A stretch of DNA of 64,000 bases from Anaerotignum sp. MB30-C6 (GTDB lineage: Bacteria > Bacillota > Clostridia > Lachnospirales > Anaerotignaceae), in assembly GCF_030908465.1 (NCBI RefSeq), contig NZ_CP133078.1, positions 2,976,001 to 3,040,000 of the forward strand, in the 5' to 3' direction. Position 1 is the stretch's first letter. Each line of letters opens with the position of its first letter. This document shows positions 42,973 to 51,891 of this stretch, one piece after another. The notes beneath the pieces were generated by a model that saw only the letters and a list, made by a program, of their open reading frames with translations, was not told where the DNA came from and made no database searches. Made by a program: the position numbers and the translations under genes.

Positions 42973-44874
42973 TTATTTTTCTTCAGAATCATTTTGTTTT
43001 TCATCGTTAGAAGTTTCTTCTGAAAGATTTCCTTCTACCAATTCTTCTGCAACTTGATTCGCCTCTATATTTTCTTCATCCTCTTCCCAATCGTCCAAAT
43101 CTACGTTGCCGAACGTTGACTTTAAGAAGCTTTCCGCATCGTCTATTTGAGTAAGCTGCATCTGCAAGGAGTTTAAAACGGCCTCAACATTTTTCGCATA
43201 CTCTTCCTCTTCTTGAGGGGCTGTATTTTCTAAAAGAGGCACTACTTCGGCATGGTTTGCGTCCTGCTCACCATCTTCTTCTGCCATCTCCTGTTGATCC
43301 GTCTGGCTCCAGTCCTCAGCCTGGTCTCTGGCTTTCTTTTCCTTCATTTTTTCCCGATAATTCTTTACATCTGCTTTTAAACCGTCCATCATTTCCGCCA
43401 TGCGGAATGCTGCACTTCTAACTGCAGGTTCAAAATCCTCAGCCTTTTCGGAAACTTTATTGGCCATGTCTTTTACAGTGGGTTGAATTTTTTCTGCCTG
43501 CTCTCCCACTACTTTTGCAACGGACTGGAAGGCATCCCCAGCCTTACCTAATGCATCACCCATGGTTTTACCAATTTTTTCTTTATCCAAGCCCATCCCA
43601 CCTTGCAGTGTTAATAATAAACGCTCTGCTTCCTGAGCATTAATAATGCCTTTTTCCAGCATGTTTAAAACCGCCATACGTTCGTCTTTCATTGGTCGTT
43701 CCTCCTTGTGCTCGGATTTCATATAAATATTATATTCATCAGGTCTATTCCCGCTTATACCAAAGGCAAATAAAATGCTCTCAACGATACGTCTGGAAGC
43801 CTGTCCATCCCCAAAAGGGTTTTTGGCTTGGGCCATCTTTGCGTATTCTTCCTCGTTATCTAAAAGCTCCTTGGCCGTAATATAAATCATTTCTTCATCG
43901 GTTCCAACAAGCTTTAACGTACCGGCTTCTACACCCTCAGGTCGTTCGGTAACATTTCGTAGAACCAACACGGGTTTTCCCATAGAAGGAACTTCTTCCT
44001 GCAACCCACCACTGTCAGTCAAAACCAAATAAGAACGGCACATTAAATTATGCATATCCTTTAAATCCAAAGGGTCCGTCAGATGTATTCTTTCCGTCTG
44101 TCCAAGAATTTTGTTTACAGGTTCCATAACTGCAGGGTTTTTATGCACTGCATAAACAACCTCCACATCAGGATATTCTTCCACCAAGCGTTTTACGCTA
44201 CGACAAATATTTTCTAAAGGCTCCCCAAGGTTTTCCCTTCTGTGTGCTGTCATCGCAATGACACGTTTATTTTCAAAATCAATCTGATTCAATTCCTCTA
44301 CAGAAAAAGTATATTCTTCCTCAATCGTATGTGCCAAAGCATCAATAACGGTATTTCCTGTAACAAAAATAGTACTTTCGTCAATATTTTCTTTTAAAAG
44401 ATGCTCCTTCGCCAAGGGCGTGGGAGAAAAGTGCAAATCCGTTAATGCTCCTGTTAGCCGACGATTCATCTCCTCGGGGAAAGGCTGATACTTATCATAA
44501 GTCCGCAGTCCTGCTTCCACATGCCCAACTTTTGTTTGATTATAATATGCCGCCAAAGCCCCTGCAAAAGTGGTAGAGGTGTCCCCATGGACCAAAACAA
44601 TATCTGGCTTTTCCTTTGCCATAACCTCTTCCAAGCCCGTTAGTGCACGAGTTGTAATCCCCGCCAAAGTCTGACGAGTCTGCATAATATCTAAATCATA
44701 AGCAGGGTGCAGATCAAAAATTTCTAACACTTGATCTAACATTTCTCTATGCTGTGCTGTAACACATACAATGCTTTTAATTTGTTCATTTTTTTCCAGT
44801 TCCTTCACAAGAGGGGCCATTTTAATTGCCTCGGGTCTTGTTCCGAAAACACTCATTACTTTAATTTTATTCAT
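42973..44874 (-). CDS. wecB: UDP-GlcNAc 2-epimerase fused to a SHOCT-like/acidic protein
   Basis: A 633-residue reading frame. The first 380 or so residues are a non-hydrolysing UDP-N-acetylglucosamine 2-epimerase (MnaA/WecB): FGTRPEAIKMAPLVKEL, HGDTSTTFAGALAAY, HVEAGLRTYD, FPEEMNRRL, MTAHRRENLG and LTDSGGLQEE. It supplies UDP-ManNAc for wall polymers. The usual end (FGISGNRPDEY) is not followed by a stop; the frame runs through 13 residues into a second protein with a short helical SHOCT/YvlB-N-like segment (MLEKGIINAQEAERLLLTL), amphipathic repeats and an acidic tail. The start ATG 44874 has AAGGAG about 13 bases away, which is long. Confidence 0.9.
   Translation of the reverse strand: MNKIKVMSVFGTRPEAIKMAPLVKELEKNEQIKSIVCVTAQHREMLDQVLEIFDLHPAYDLDIMQTRQTLAGITTRALTGLEEVMAKEKPDIVLVHGDTSTTFAGALAAYYNQTKVGHVEAGLRTYDKYQPFPEEMNRRLTGALTDLHFSPTPLAKEHLLKENIDESTIFVTGNTVIDALAHTIEEEYTFSVEELNQIDFENKRVIAMTAHRRENLGEPLENICRSVKRLVEEYPDVEVVYAVHKNPAVMEPVNKILGQTERIHLTDPLDLKDMHNLMCRSYLVLTDSGGLQEEVPSMGKPVLVLRNVTERPEGVEAGTLKLVGTDEEMIYITAKELLDNEEEYAKMAQAKNPFGDGQASRRIVESILFAFGISGNRPDEYNIYMKSEHKEERPMKDERMAVLNMLEKGIINAQEAERLLLTLQGGMGLDKEKIGKTMGDALGKAGDAFQSVAKVVGEQAEKIQPTVKDMANKVSEKAEDFEPAVRSAAFRMAEMMDGLKADVKNYREKMKEKKARDQAEDWSQTDQQEMAEEDGEQDANHAEVVPLLENTAPQEEEEYAKNVEAVLNSLQMQLTQIDDAESFLKSTFGNVDLDDWEEDEENIEANQVAEELVEGNLSEETSNDEKQNDSEEK
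43690..43707 (-). promoter_or_regulatory. Internal ribosome site and start within the epimerase fusion
   Basis: AAGGAGG (43707-43701) stands exactly eight bases before an in-frame ATG (43692-43690) that begins MKDERMAVLNMLEKG. Translation from here would give the 239-residue second domain alone. This suggests two formerly separate genes joined by loss of a stop codon. Confidence 0.75.
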
Positions 44875-44916
44875 GGTACAAGCCGCGCTCCTTTTTACTA
44901 TTATGAGCAAAAATAT

Positions 44917-45795
44917 TTATTTGATGTAATTTGTAATGGAACCAATGCCATCAATCTCACATCTAACTACATCACCTTTTTGCAGGAATTTAGGTGGATC
45001 AAAGCCCATACCCACACCAGCAGGTGTACCCATGGCAATAATTGTTCCGGCTTTCAGTGTCATCCCCTGAGAAAGCTGGCTGATCACCTCTGCGATTCCT
45101 GTAATCATCATAGATGTATTGCTATCTTGTCTCAATTCATCATTTACATAGCAACGAATGCCCAAAGCTGGAGGGTTTTCAAACTCGTTTTTAGAAACCA
45201 CCCAAGGGCCCATGGAAGTAAAGTTATCTAAGCTCTTGCCGAAGTACCACTGTTTATGGGCAGTCTGCAAGTTTCTAGCACTAAAATCATTAATAATTGT
45301 ATATCCGAACACAAAATCAAAGGCATCTTTTACGGAAACATTTTTTGCATCCTTACCAATAACGACGCCCAACTCAACTTCATAATCCAAACTATCCACA
45401 ATATCCCAATGGCCGTCAACCATTTCTTCATCCGCAACGGCAAGGTTTACACGCTTGGAAAAGTAAATTGGAACGGGTCTTTCACCACCGAATGCTTCAT
45501 CGTGGAATTTTGCTGCTTCTTCCGCATGAGCATAATAATTAATCCCCAGACAAATCATGTCCTGTTTGGGTTCGGGAATAGGGGAAATGACTTTCACATC
45601 CCTTAAAGGGATTCCTTTCATCAATTCCTTATTCTTTTCCAATTTTCTTTCTTTTTCCGGTGTCATCAAGTCTAAAAATTCATTCATGTTATGGGCAGTA
45701 CAACCTAAGTATTTTACAGGAACAACCTCAGAACCATCGTCCTTCAGCACACCAACTTCTACTCTACAACCACGTTTAAATGTTAAAACTCTCAT
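44917..45795 (-). CDS. Fumarylacetoacetate hydrolase family protein
   Basis: A 292-residue member of the FAH superfamily. The catalytic domain shows CLGINYYAHAEEA, PIYFSKRVNLAV, DYEVELGVVIGKDAKNV with the metal-binding Glu residues, and GTIIAMGTPAGVGMGFDPP. Such enzymes act as hydrolases, decarboxylases or isomerases on beta-keto acids; the substrate is unknown. The ATG at 45795 has AGGAGG nine bases before it. It lies upstream of the epimerase fusion on the same strand, 42 bases away, so the two may be cotranscribed. Confidence 0.88.
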   Translation of the reverse strand: MRVLTFKRGCRVEVGVLKDDGSEVVPVKYLGCTAHNMNEFLDLMTPEKERKLEKNKELMKGIPLRDVKVISPIPEPKQDMICLGINYYAHAEEAAKFHDEAFGGERPVPIYFSKRVNLAVADEEMVDGHWDIVDSLDYEVELGVVIGKDAKNVSVKDAFDFVFGYTIINDFSARNLQTAHKQWYFGKSLDNFTSMGPWVVSKNEFENPPALGIRCYVNDELRQDSNTSMMITGIAEVISQLSQGMTLKAGTIIAMGTPAGVGMGFDPPKFLQKGDVVRCEIDGIGSITNYIK

Positions 45796-46059
45796 ATGCA
45801 ACACCCTCCTTTTTTCGGTCTTCTTTCGTAAACAAAATTCTTTCTAGTTTACATCATAACATAAAAAATGTATCAAGCAAAGAGCAATCCTTTCAAATAC
45901 CAATGTATACAAAGTGGTATAAATTGGATTTTCGTCTTATTTTCTGCATAAATATACTGATTCAATTCAGCATACCCATGAAAAGTGGACAAAAGTTCAG
46001 TCGCAGGCATAATCATTTTAATATTAATACACAAATATGCTTGTTTTTCTTATTTTCTA
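45796..46059. other. Divergent intergenic region between the FAH gene and argG
   Basis: AT-rich; it holds the two divergent promoters and no recognised RNA element. Confidence 0.5.
45853..45880 (-). promoter_or_regulatory. Possible promoter of the FAH gene
   Basis: TTGCTT (45880-45875) and TATGAT (45858-45853) are separated by 16 bases on the minus strand. Confidence 0.5.
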
Positions 46060-46092
46060 TTGCATTTTATCAGTTAACTATGTATAATTCAT
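46060..46092 (+). promoter_or_regulatory. Promoter of argG with possible ArgR site
   Basis: TTGCAT (46060-46065) and TATAAT (46083-46088) are 17 bases apart. ATGTATAATTCAT (46080-46092), which overlaps the -10 box, is a near-palindrome like an ARG half-site, and a second ATTCAT lies just downstream. Control by ArgR is inference. Confidence 0.6.
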
Positions 46093-46146
46093 TTATATTA
46101 TTCATTTGTATGAAAAGTTTGGAACTTTAAGGAGGATATGGTCATT

Positions 46147-47364
46147 ATGAAAGAAAAAATTGTTTTAGCATATTCCGGTGGTCTCGACACTTCCGTTATT
46201 ATCCCTTGGCTCAAAGAAAACTACCATGCCGAGGTTATTGCAGTTTGTGGCGACGTAGGTCAGGGTAAGGAAACTGACGGCTTAGAAGAAAAAGCCCTTC
46301 GCACTGGCGCAAGCAAGCTTTACATTGCAGACTTAACCGAAGAATTCATCACAGATGCAATTTATCCTTGTATCAAGGCAAATGCCGTTTACGAAGGAAA
46401 ATATCTCTTAGGTACTTCCATGGCTAGACCCATTATTGCCAAAAAATTGGTGGAAATTGCAAAGCAGGAAGGTGCTACTGCAATTTGCCACGGTGCAACG
46501 GGCAAGGGTAACGATCAAGTTCGTTTCGAATTGACCATCAAGGCTTTGGCTCCCGAATTAAAAATCATCGCACCTTGGAGATTAGATACATGGGGTATGG
46601 AGAGCCGTGAAGATGAAATGGCATATTTAGAAGAAAGAGGCATTCCTTTCCCCGTAAAGAAAGATGACTCTTATAGCCGTGACCGTAACATCTGGCACTT
46701 GAGCCATGAAGGGTTGGAGCTGGAAGACCCTGCAAACGAACCTAACCTGAAACACATCTTACAAATGGGCGTTTCCCCTGAAGATGCACCGGATGTACCC
46801 GAATATGTAAGCGTTGATTTTGAAGCAGGTGTTCCTGTTGCTGTAAACGGCGAAAAATTGGCTCCCGTAGCTTTACTCACAAAGCTGAATGAAATCGGCG
46901 GAAAAAATGGTGTGGGCATTTCCGATATTTGCGAAAACCGTGTGGTTGGTATGAAATCCCGTGGTGTATATGAAACACCTGGTGGTGCAATCCTATACTA
47001 TGCCCACCGTGAATTGGAATACCTTTGCTTAGATAAGAAAACACAGGCTTTCAACGAAGTTGCAAGCAATAAATTTACTGAATTGGTATATAGCGGTGAA
47101 TGGTATACGCCTTTAAGAGAAGCTTTGAGTGCATACTTTGATTTTACAAACGCTACTGTAACTGGTTCTGTAAAAATGAAACTGTACAAAGGTAATATTA
47201 TCTCCGCAGGCTCCACTTCCCCTTACAGCCTGTACAACGAATCTATGGCAAGCTTTACAACTGGCGAGCTGTATAACCACAAGGATGCAGATGGTTTCAT
47301 TAACCTCTTTGGTCTGCCCTTAAAAGTTCGTGCCATGATGATGCAAAACAACGAGAATAAATAA
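46147..47364 (+). CDS. argG: Argininosuccinate synthase
   Basis: A 405-residue N-type ATP pyrophosphatase that joins citrulline and aspartate. The P-loop is [12 protein letters not shown], with [16 protein letters not shown] and the [17 protein letters not shown] segment. ATG 46138 is in frame but only two bases after GGAGG; ATG 46147, eleven bases away, fits the family start [11 protein letters not shown]. It pairs with argH 112 bases downstream, the last two steps of arginine synthesis. Confidence 0.96.
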   Translation: MKEKIVLAYSGGLDTSVIIPWLKENYHAEVIAVCGDVGQGKETDGLEEKALRTGASKLYIADLTEEFITDAIYPCIKANAVYEGKYLLGTSMARPIIAKKLVEIAKQEGATAICHGATGKGNDQVRFELTIKALAPELKIIAPWRLDTWGMESREDEMAYLEERGIPFPVKKDDSYSRDRNIWHLSHEGLELEDPANEPNLKHILQMGVSPEDAPDVPEYVSVDFEAGVPVAVNGEKLAPVALLTKLNEIGGKNGVGISDICENRVVGMKSRGVYETPGGAILYYAHRELEYLCLDKKTQAFNEVASNKFTELVYSGEWYTPLREALSAYFDFTNATVTGSVKMKLYKGNIISAGSTSPYSLYNESMASFTTGELYNHKDADGFINLFGLPLKVRAMMMQNNENK

Positions 47365-47365
47365 G

Positions 47366-47458
47366 AAAAACCTTTTGGGGCTTTGCCCCATACCCACACG
47401 CCTTAAAAATAGGTTATTCGGGTTTGGGCCAAAGTCCTTTTGGTTTTTATAACACATA
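47366..47458. repeat. Imperfect palindrome between argG and argH
   Basis: About 93 bases with matching ends: AAAAACCTTTTGGGGCTTTG at 47366 is mirrored by CAAAGTCCTTTTGGTTTTT ending at 47458, and ATACCC by GGGTTT further in. An inner GGGGC/GCCCC hairpin lies in the left arm. It ends in T-rich sequence, so it may act as an attenuator; its size and form also fit a REP or miniature repeat. Confidence 0.6.
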
Positions 47459-47476
47459 AGAAAGGATGCATGCTTT

Positions 47477-48856
47477 ATGAAACTTTGGGGCGGTCGCTTT
47501 ACAAAATCCACCGATAGCTTTACCGATCATTTTCACTCCTCCATCTCCTTTGACAGCCGTATGTATCAGGAAGATATTACAGGCAGTATGGCCCATGCTG
47601 CAATGCTTGGCAAACAGGGTATTATCCCCAAAGAAGATGCAGATTTAATTATTAAAACCCTACGAGAAATTCTTAGTGACATCGAAAAAGGTACGGTGAC
47701 CTTTGACGAAAAGGCAGAGGATATCCATATGAACTTGGAGTCCATTTTGATTAGCCGCATCGGTGATGTGGGCAAGCGTCTGCATACAGGTAGAAGCCGA
47801 AACGATCAGGTGGCTTTGGATACTCGTATGTATACCAAGAAAGAAATCCAAGCCATTCAGACCTTGATAAAGGATTTAATGGAAGTATTAAACAACTTAG
47901 CCGAACAACATACAGAAACCATCATGCCAGGTTATACTCACCTGCAAAGAGCACAGCCTGTGACCTTGGCACATCATATTTTGGCATATATCGAAATGTT
48001 CAAACGTGATTATGATCGTTTGGCAGACTGCTATAAGCGTACCGATGTACTGCCTTTGGGTAGTGGGGCTTTGGCAACCACGACCTATCCCTTAGATCGG
48101 GAATTTGTTGCCGAACAACTTGGTTTTTCCGCAATCACAAAAAATAGTATGGATGGGGTTTCCGATCGTGATTTCTGTATCGAATTGGTTTCCGACTTGT
48201 CTATTTTGATGATGCACCTTAGCCGTTTCTCTGAAGAAATCATCCTTTGGAGCAGTCATGAATTCCGTTTTATCGAACTGGATGATGCCTATTCCACAGG
48301 CTCAAGTATTATGCCCCAGAAAAAGAATCCTGACATGGCTGAATTAATCCGTGGCAAAACTGGCAGAGTTTATGGCCATTTAATGGGACTTTTAACCACA
48401 ATGAAAGGCTTGCCTTTGGCTTATAATAAAGATATGCAGGAGGATAAGGAAGCATTGTTTGACGCCATTGATACCATAAAAATGTGCGTACCTGTTTTTA
48501 CAAATATGCTTGCCACCGTTACCATTCGGGAGCAAAATATGTTGGAGGCGGCAAAAGGCGGCTTTACCAACGCAACGGATGCCGCCGATTGGCTAGTAAA
48601 ACAAGGCGTTCCCTTCCGTGATGCCCATGAAATCATCGGTAAATTGGTGCTTTATTGCATCCAAAACAACACCAATCTGGATGACCTCTCCCTTGAGGAG
48701 TATAAGGCCATCTCCCCAGTTTTTAATGAAAGCGTATACTCCGCTATTTCTGTAAAGCAGTGTGTTGAAGCTAGAAACGTGGTTGGTGGACCTGCAAAGT
48801 CAACGACTACAAAAGCAATTGAAGCAAATAAGGCTTACCTTGGTACCTTAGCTTAA
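47477..48856 (+). CDS. argH: Argininosuccinate lyase
   Basis: A 459-residue fumarase/aspartase-family enzyme that splits argininosuccinate into arginine and fumarate. Seen are [14 protein letters not shown] at the start, [42 protein letters not shown] and the signature [27 protein letters not shown] precedes the ATG. It is separated from argG by the palindrome and closed by a terminator. Confidence 0.97.
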   Translation: MKLWGGRFTKSTDSFTDHFHSSISFDSRMYQEDITGSMAHAAMLGKQGIIPKEDADLIIKTLREILSDIEKGTVTFDEKAEDIHMNLESILISRIGDVGKRLHTGRSRNDQVALDTRMYTKKEIQAIQTLIKDLMEVLNNLAEQHTETIMPGYTHLQRAQPVTLAHHILAYIEMFKRDYDRLADCYKRTDVLPLGSGALATTTYPLDREFVAEQLGFSAITKNSMDGVSDRDFCIELVSDLSILMMHLSRFSEEIILWSSHEFRFIELDDAYSTGSSIMPQKKNPDMAELIRGKTGRVYGHLMGLLTTMKGLPLAYNKDMQEDKEALFDAIDTIKMCVPVFTNMLATVTIREQNMLEAAKGGFTNATDAADWLVKQGVPFRDAHEIIGKLVLYCIQNNTNLDDLSLEEYKAISPVFNESVYSAISVKQCVEARNVVGGPAKSTTTKAIEANKAYLGTLA

Positions 48857-48862
48857 ATAATA

Positions 48863-48895
48863 ACAACCACCCTAAAAACGGGTGGTTGTTTTAAC
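48863..48895 (+). terminator. Terminator of argGH
   Basis: ACAACCACCC pairs with GGGTGGTTGT across a seven-base loop, followed by TTTAAC. Confidence 0.88.
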
Positions 48896-49106
48896 TTGCG
48901 TGTATGTCCTCATAACCTAACATGGAGTAGACACTATGGCAAGTCACATATTAATTGGAGTTTTAGGGTTTCCGATGCAAAAAATAGAGAAACCATCTAT
49001 CAGAATGACAATTTAAAAGAGGGTCTGACTAGCCCTCTAGATTTATCAATACTTACATCCTACTTTTTTAATTCTTCGGAATAAATCTGCATTTTCCAAC
49101 TCCCTA

Positions 49107-49736
49107 TTATTCCCCTGCTGCTTCCACTTCGCCCCAAGAAGAACCATCTGTATAGGATACTTGTATTACTTCAATATGATATATCTCTGTACCTTTCATA
49201 TCCTCTATAGAATAACTACCTTCTAAGCTCGCATCACCTTCAAGGGTAACTACATTTTGTTTCGATTTGTTGATAACAGGGGTAAAGTCCTTGTCATAAC
49301 AGTACACATTCAATAAGTACGATTTAACTTCCTTATTCTCAAGATTATATGCCACAACATCCAATGCAAGTGCACCATTTGCATCATGTGTCAACTCTGA
49401 TGACACAGTCATAGGTGGTAAAAGTTCAGAACCCACTTTATCCACAATGTTTACGGTTTTTGTTTCCTTCACATACTCAACATCTTTATTCAGCAGCTCA
49501 GCAACTTTTCTCATGGGTAAATATGTAGTACCAGCATAGTTAATACTGAAAGGCACCTTCGCTCCGCTGCCTACTGTAAAACCTTCACCCGATTTTGCAA
49601 CTTCTTCCCCGTTCACAGAAATATTAAGGGCATTTAACATAGCCTCAATTTTTTCTGAACTAGAAGCATACACAGTAGTAAATAATAACAACATCACTAA
49701 AATACTTGAAACAAGGGTTTTCATCATCTTTTTCAT
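49107..49736 (-). CDS. Secreted stalk-domain protein, copy 1
   Basis: A 209-residue exported protein: signal peptide (about 25 residues, ending TTVYAS), a copper-amine-oxidase-N-like stalk domain (INYAGTTYLPMRKVAELLNK), and a beta-rich C-terminal domain (VVAYNLENKEVKSYLLNVYCYDKDF to VSYTDGSSWG). It is about 50 percent identical by eye to the next protein. The start ATG 49736 is chosen because GAGG lies nine bases upstream in both copies; a GTG at 49751 is also in frame. Function unknown; the stalk domain usually links surface proteins to the wall. Confidence 0.78.
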   Translation of the reverse strand: MKKMMKTLVSSILVMLLLFTTVYASSSEKIEAMLNALNISVNGEEVAKSGEGFTVGSGAKVPFSINYAGTTYLPMRKVAELLNKDVEYVKETKTVNIVDKVGSELLPPMTVSSELTHDANGALALDVVAYNLENKEVKSYLLNVYCYDKDFTPVINKSKQNVVTLEGDASLEGSYSIEDMKGTEIYHIEVIQVSYTDGSSWGEVEAAGE

Positions 49737-49801
49737 TTTCATCGTCCTCACTTATGTAGTTGTTAGTTTTTTCCATAAAAGTAACATACATTATACCTTT
49801 A

Positions 49802-49807
49802 TGTCAA
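49802..49807 (-). promoter_or_regulatory. Promoter -35 element of stalk gene 1
   Basis: TTGACATAAAG on the minus strand, identical to the sequence upstream of copy 2. The matching -10 box is unclear. Confidence 0.4.
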
Positions 49808-50016
49808 GCGCTTTATTCACAATTGTTAAATCCATTCACGCCTAGATTTTATCAGCATTTTCTACCCACCTATAACATAAGATCAAACAACAAATAGTCG
49901 ATAAATTTAAGTAATTTGTCTTTCTTAAAATTGCCTTTCACTAATCCCTCTTGCACAAACAAGTGTCAGTCTGTTTATCTCTTTGGCAACCAAAAAGAAA
50001 TTCCCCAAGCCCATGA

Positions 50017-50649
50017 TTATCTATACCATGCAGTACCATCTGTAAATATAACTTCCTGAACAACTAAGTCATAAGCTTCCGTCCCATTTAAACCTTCTAA
50101 CATAATATATTTTTCTGCAATCTCATTGCCTTTAATTAATATATTATCCCCACCAAAATACAAAAAATTACTTTTAGTATTCTTTTTGATTATAGGAATC
50201 CAATCCTTGTCGTAACAGTAAACCATTATAGAGTAGGATTCAATATCCTTATCACTAAGGTTATAAAGTACAAAATTGAGCTCAGGCGTACCATTCACAT
50301 CATATGTCAACTCCGTATAAACTGTGATCGGAGGCAAAAGTTCAGAACCAGGTTTAGCCGTAATGTTTGCAGTTTTTGTTTCCATACTATATTCAACATC
50401 TTTATTCAGCAATTCGGCAACTTTTCTCATGGGCAAATATATTGTCCCCGCATAGTTAATACTGTAAGGAACTTTTGCTCCATTGACTAACGTGTAGCTC
50501 TCTCCTGCCTTCGCAATTTCCTCTCCCTCCACAGAAATACTACTGTTATTCAATAAAACGTCAATTTTTTTTGAATGAGCAGCATAAACAGGAGTACAAA
50601 ATGACAACATCACTACAGCACTTACGAAAATCCCTACTATTTTTTTCAT
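50017..50649 (-). CDS. Secreted stalk-domain protein, copy 2
   Basis: A 210-residue paralogue of the preceding protein, in the same order: signal peptide (ends TPVYAA), stalk domain with INYAGTIYLPMRKVAELLNK almost unchanged, and a C-terminal domain (LNFVLYNLSDKDIESYSIMVYC, EVIFTDGTAW). The middle and end have diverged more than the stalk domain. ATG 50649 has GAGG nine bases upstream. The pair is a tandem duplication that included the promoter. Confidence 0.78.
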   Translation of the reverse strand: MKKIVGIFVSAVVMLSFCTPVYAAHSKKIDVLLNNSSISVEGEEIAKAGESYTLVNGAKVPYSINYAGTIYLPMRKVAELLNKDVEYSMETKTANITAKPGSELLPPITVYTELTYDVNGTPELNFVLYNLSDKDIESYSIMVYCYDKDWIPIIKKNTKSNFLYFGGDNILIKGNEIAEKYIMLEGLNGTEAYDLVVQEVIFTDGTAWYR

Positions 50650-50715
50650 TTTCTTCGCCCTCACATAAGCTATTTTGTTAAATATTACCATAAAAATATC
50701 ATAATTCGAACTTTA

Positions 50716-50721
50716 TGTCAA
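50716..50721 (-). promoter_or_regulatory. Promoter -35 element of stalk gene 2
   Basis: TTGACATAAAG on the minus strand, followed 17 bases later by TATTTT. Confidence 0.45.
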
Positions 50722-50744
50722 TAAATTACTTTTGAAGAGAAAAC

Positions 50745-50793
50745 AAAAAAATAGCTTTTACAAAACAGATATTTCTCTATCCTGTAAAAGCTA
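50745..50793 (-). terminator. Terminator-like hairpin upstream of stalk gene 2
   Basis: TAGCTTTTACA pairs with TGTAAAAGCTA; on the minus strand seven T follow. No minus-strand gene ends close by; the nearest, the HAD gene, has its own terminator, so this may end a transcript of the structured block at 50874-50976. Confidence 0.7.
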
Positions 50794-50873
50794 CTTAAAA
50801 TTGTGATTAACTTTTTTTCACTCTGACCAATTCCCATAAAATACATTAAAAACTCTTATTTCTGCCGAACAAA

Positions 50874-50976
50874 ATTCTGCTGTCGAGGACATATTTCAAT
50901 ACCTTTGGAGGTATCCTCTCCACCTAGGAGCGATTCAGTCTAGTCAAGGACTATGCGTATTTTTTCCTAACAGAAT
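50874..50976. ncRNA. Candidate structured non-coding RNA
   Basis: A 103-base block with nested pairing: ATTCTG (50874-50879) with CAGAAT (50971-50976) at the base; inside, GAGGA/TCCTC (50885-50889 with 50914-50918) around ATACCT/AGGTAT; and TAGTC/GACTA (50941-50953). No gene covers it. The strand is uncertain; the minus strand is favoured by the terminator at 50745-50793. Not recognised as a known family. Confidence 0.4.
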
Positions 50977-51037
50977 ACCTATAACTTATGGCGTTTGATA
51001 GCGCCTTTGTTTCATTATGCCCTTGCTTGTACTCTTT

Positions 51038-51082
51038 AAAGAAAAAGAGGAAGTGTCACCTCCACCTAAGAGGCGGACTTCC
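51038..51082 (-). terminator. Terminator of the HAD phosphatase gene
   Basis: GGAAGT (51082-51077) pairs with ACTTCC (51054-51049), enclosing CCGCCT/AGGTGG; TCTTTTTCTTT follows on the minus strand. Confidence 0.75.
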
Positions 51083-51090
51083 TAAGCCCT

Positions 51091-51741
51091 TTAAAACATA
51101 TCTACAACAGATTGGGGCGTGGCACCGATATAGTCTGCCCCGCAGGCTTCAAATTCCTCTCTGCCCCCATAGCCATATTCAATGGCAATACAAGGAATCC
51201 CTATCAAGTGGGCACCCTCCACGTCAAACTTTCGGTCACCCACCATGACTGCATCCCCTTTGTTGGCTTTCATGGTTTCTAACACATATTCAATGACCTT
51301 TGCTTTTGTATCACGGCCAATTTCACGGTTATCTCCACCAATCACCTCAAAAAATCCGTCAATTCCAAAATGCTTCAAAATACGTACTGCCGTTTCCTCT
51401 TTTTTGGAAGTAGCCACGGCCAATCGTTTGCCTTTTTTCCGCAACGACTCCAGCATTTCAGGAATCCCATCATAAACCTTGTTTTCAAATAAGCCCACGG
51501 TAGCATAGCGCTCTCTGAAAAACTCCAAAGCCCTTTGGGCATCCTCTCGGTTCATCTGAAAGTCCTCAGTAAATGTCTTCATTAAAGGTGGCCCAACAAT
51601 GAACTTCAAATCATCATCAGCCCATTTGGAAATGCCCATTTTTTCTTGCATATGTTGCGCCGAGCGAATGACACCCTCTGCAGAATCTGTCAATGTGCCA
51701 TCTAAATCAAATAAAATAATACTTTGCTTTAATTTTTCCAT
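51091..51741 (-). CDS. HAD family hydrolase (phosphoglycolate phosphatase-like)
   Basis: A 216-residue HAD enzyme of subclass IA. Motif I is LFDLDGTLTDS with the nucleophilic Asp, motif II lies in AVATSKKEETA, motif III is the following Lys region, and motif IV is MVGDRKFDVEGA. The helical cap follows motif I. Enzymes of this group dephosphorylate phosphoglycolate, pyrophosphate or sugar phosphates; the substrate is not known here. ATG 51741 is chosen, with AGAGGAA about seven bases before it. Confidence 0.88.
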   Translation of the reverse strand: MEKLKQSIILFDLDGTLTDSAEGVIRSAQHMQEKMGISKWADDDLKFIVGPPLMKTFTEDFQMNREDAQRALEFFRERYATVGLFENKVYDGIPEMLESLRKKGKRLAVATSKKEETAVRILKHFGIDGFFEVIGGDNREIGRDTKAKVIEYVLETMKANKGDAVMVGDRKFDVEGAHLIGIPCIAIEYGYGGREEFEACGADYIGATPQSVVDMF

Positions 51742-51860
51742 ATCCCTATTCCTCTTAATCAATACATTTTCAATTGATTATCGTATTGACGCAAGGAAAA
51801 CACCTCCTCATCTTCATAAAGTTTCGTCTATTTTACCGCAAAATACGAAACTCTGCAAAC

Positions 51861-51891
51861 AAAAAACCCCCTAAAGATACTCTCTAAGGGG
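51861..51891 (-). terminator. Terminator of spoIIP
   Basis: CCCCTTAGA pairs with TCTTTAGGGG on the minus strand and is followed by TTTTTTG. It overlaps the last codons of spoIIP. Confidence 0.8.
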
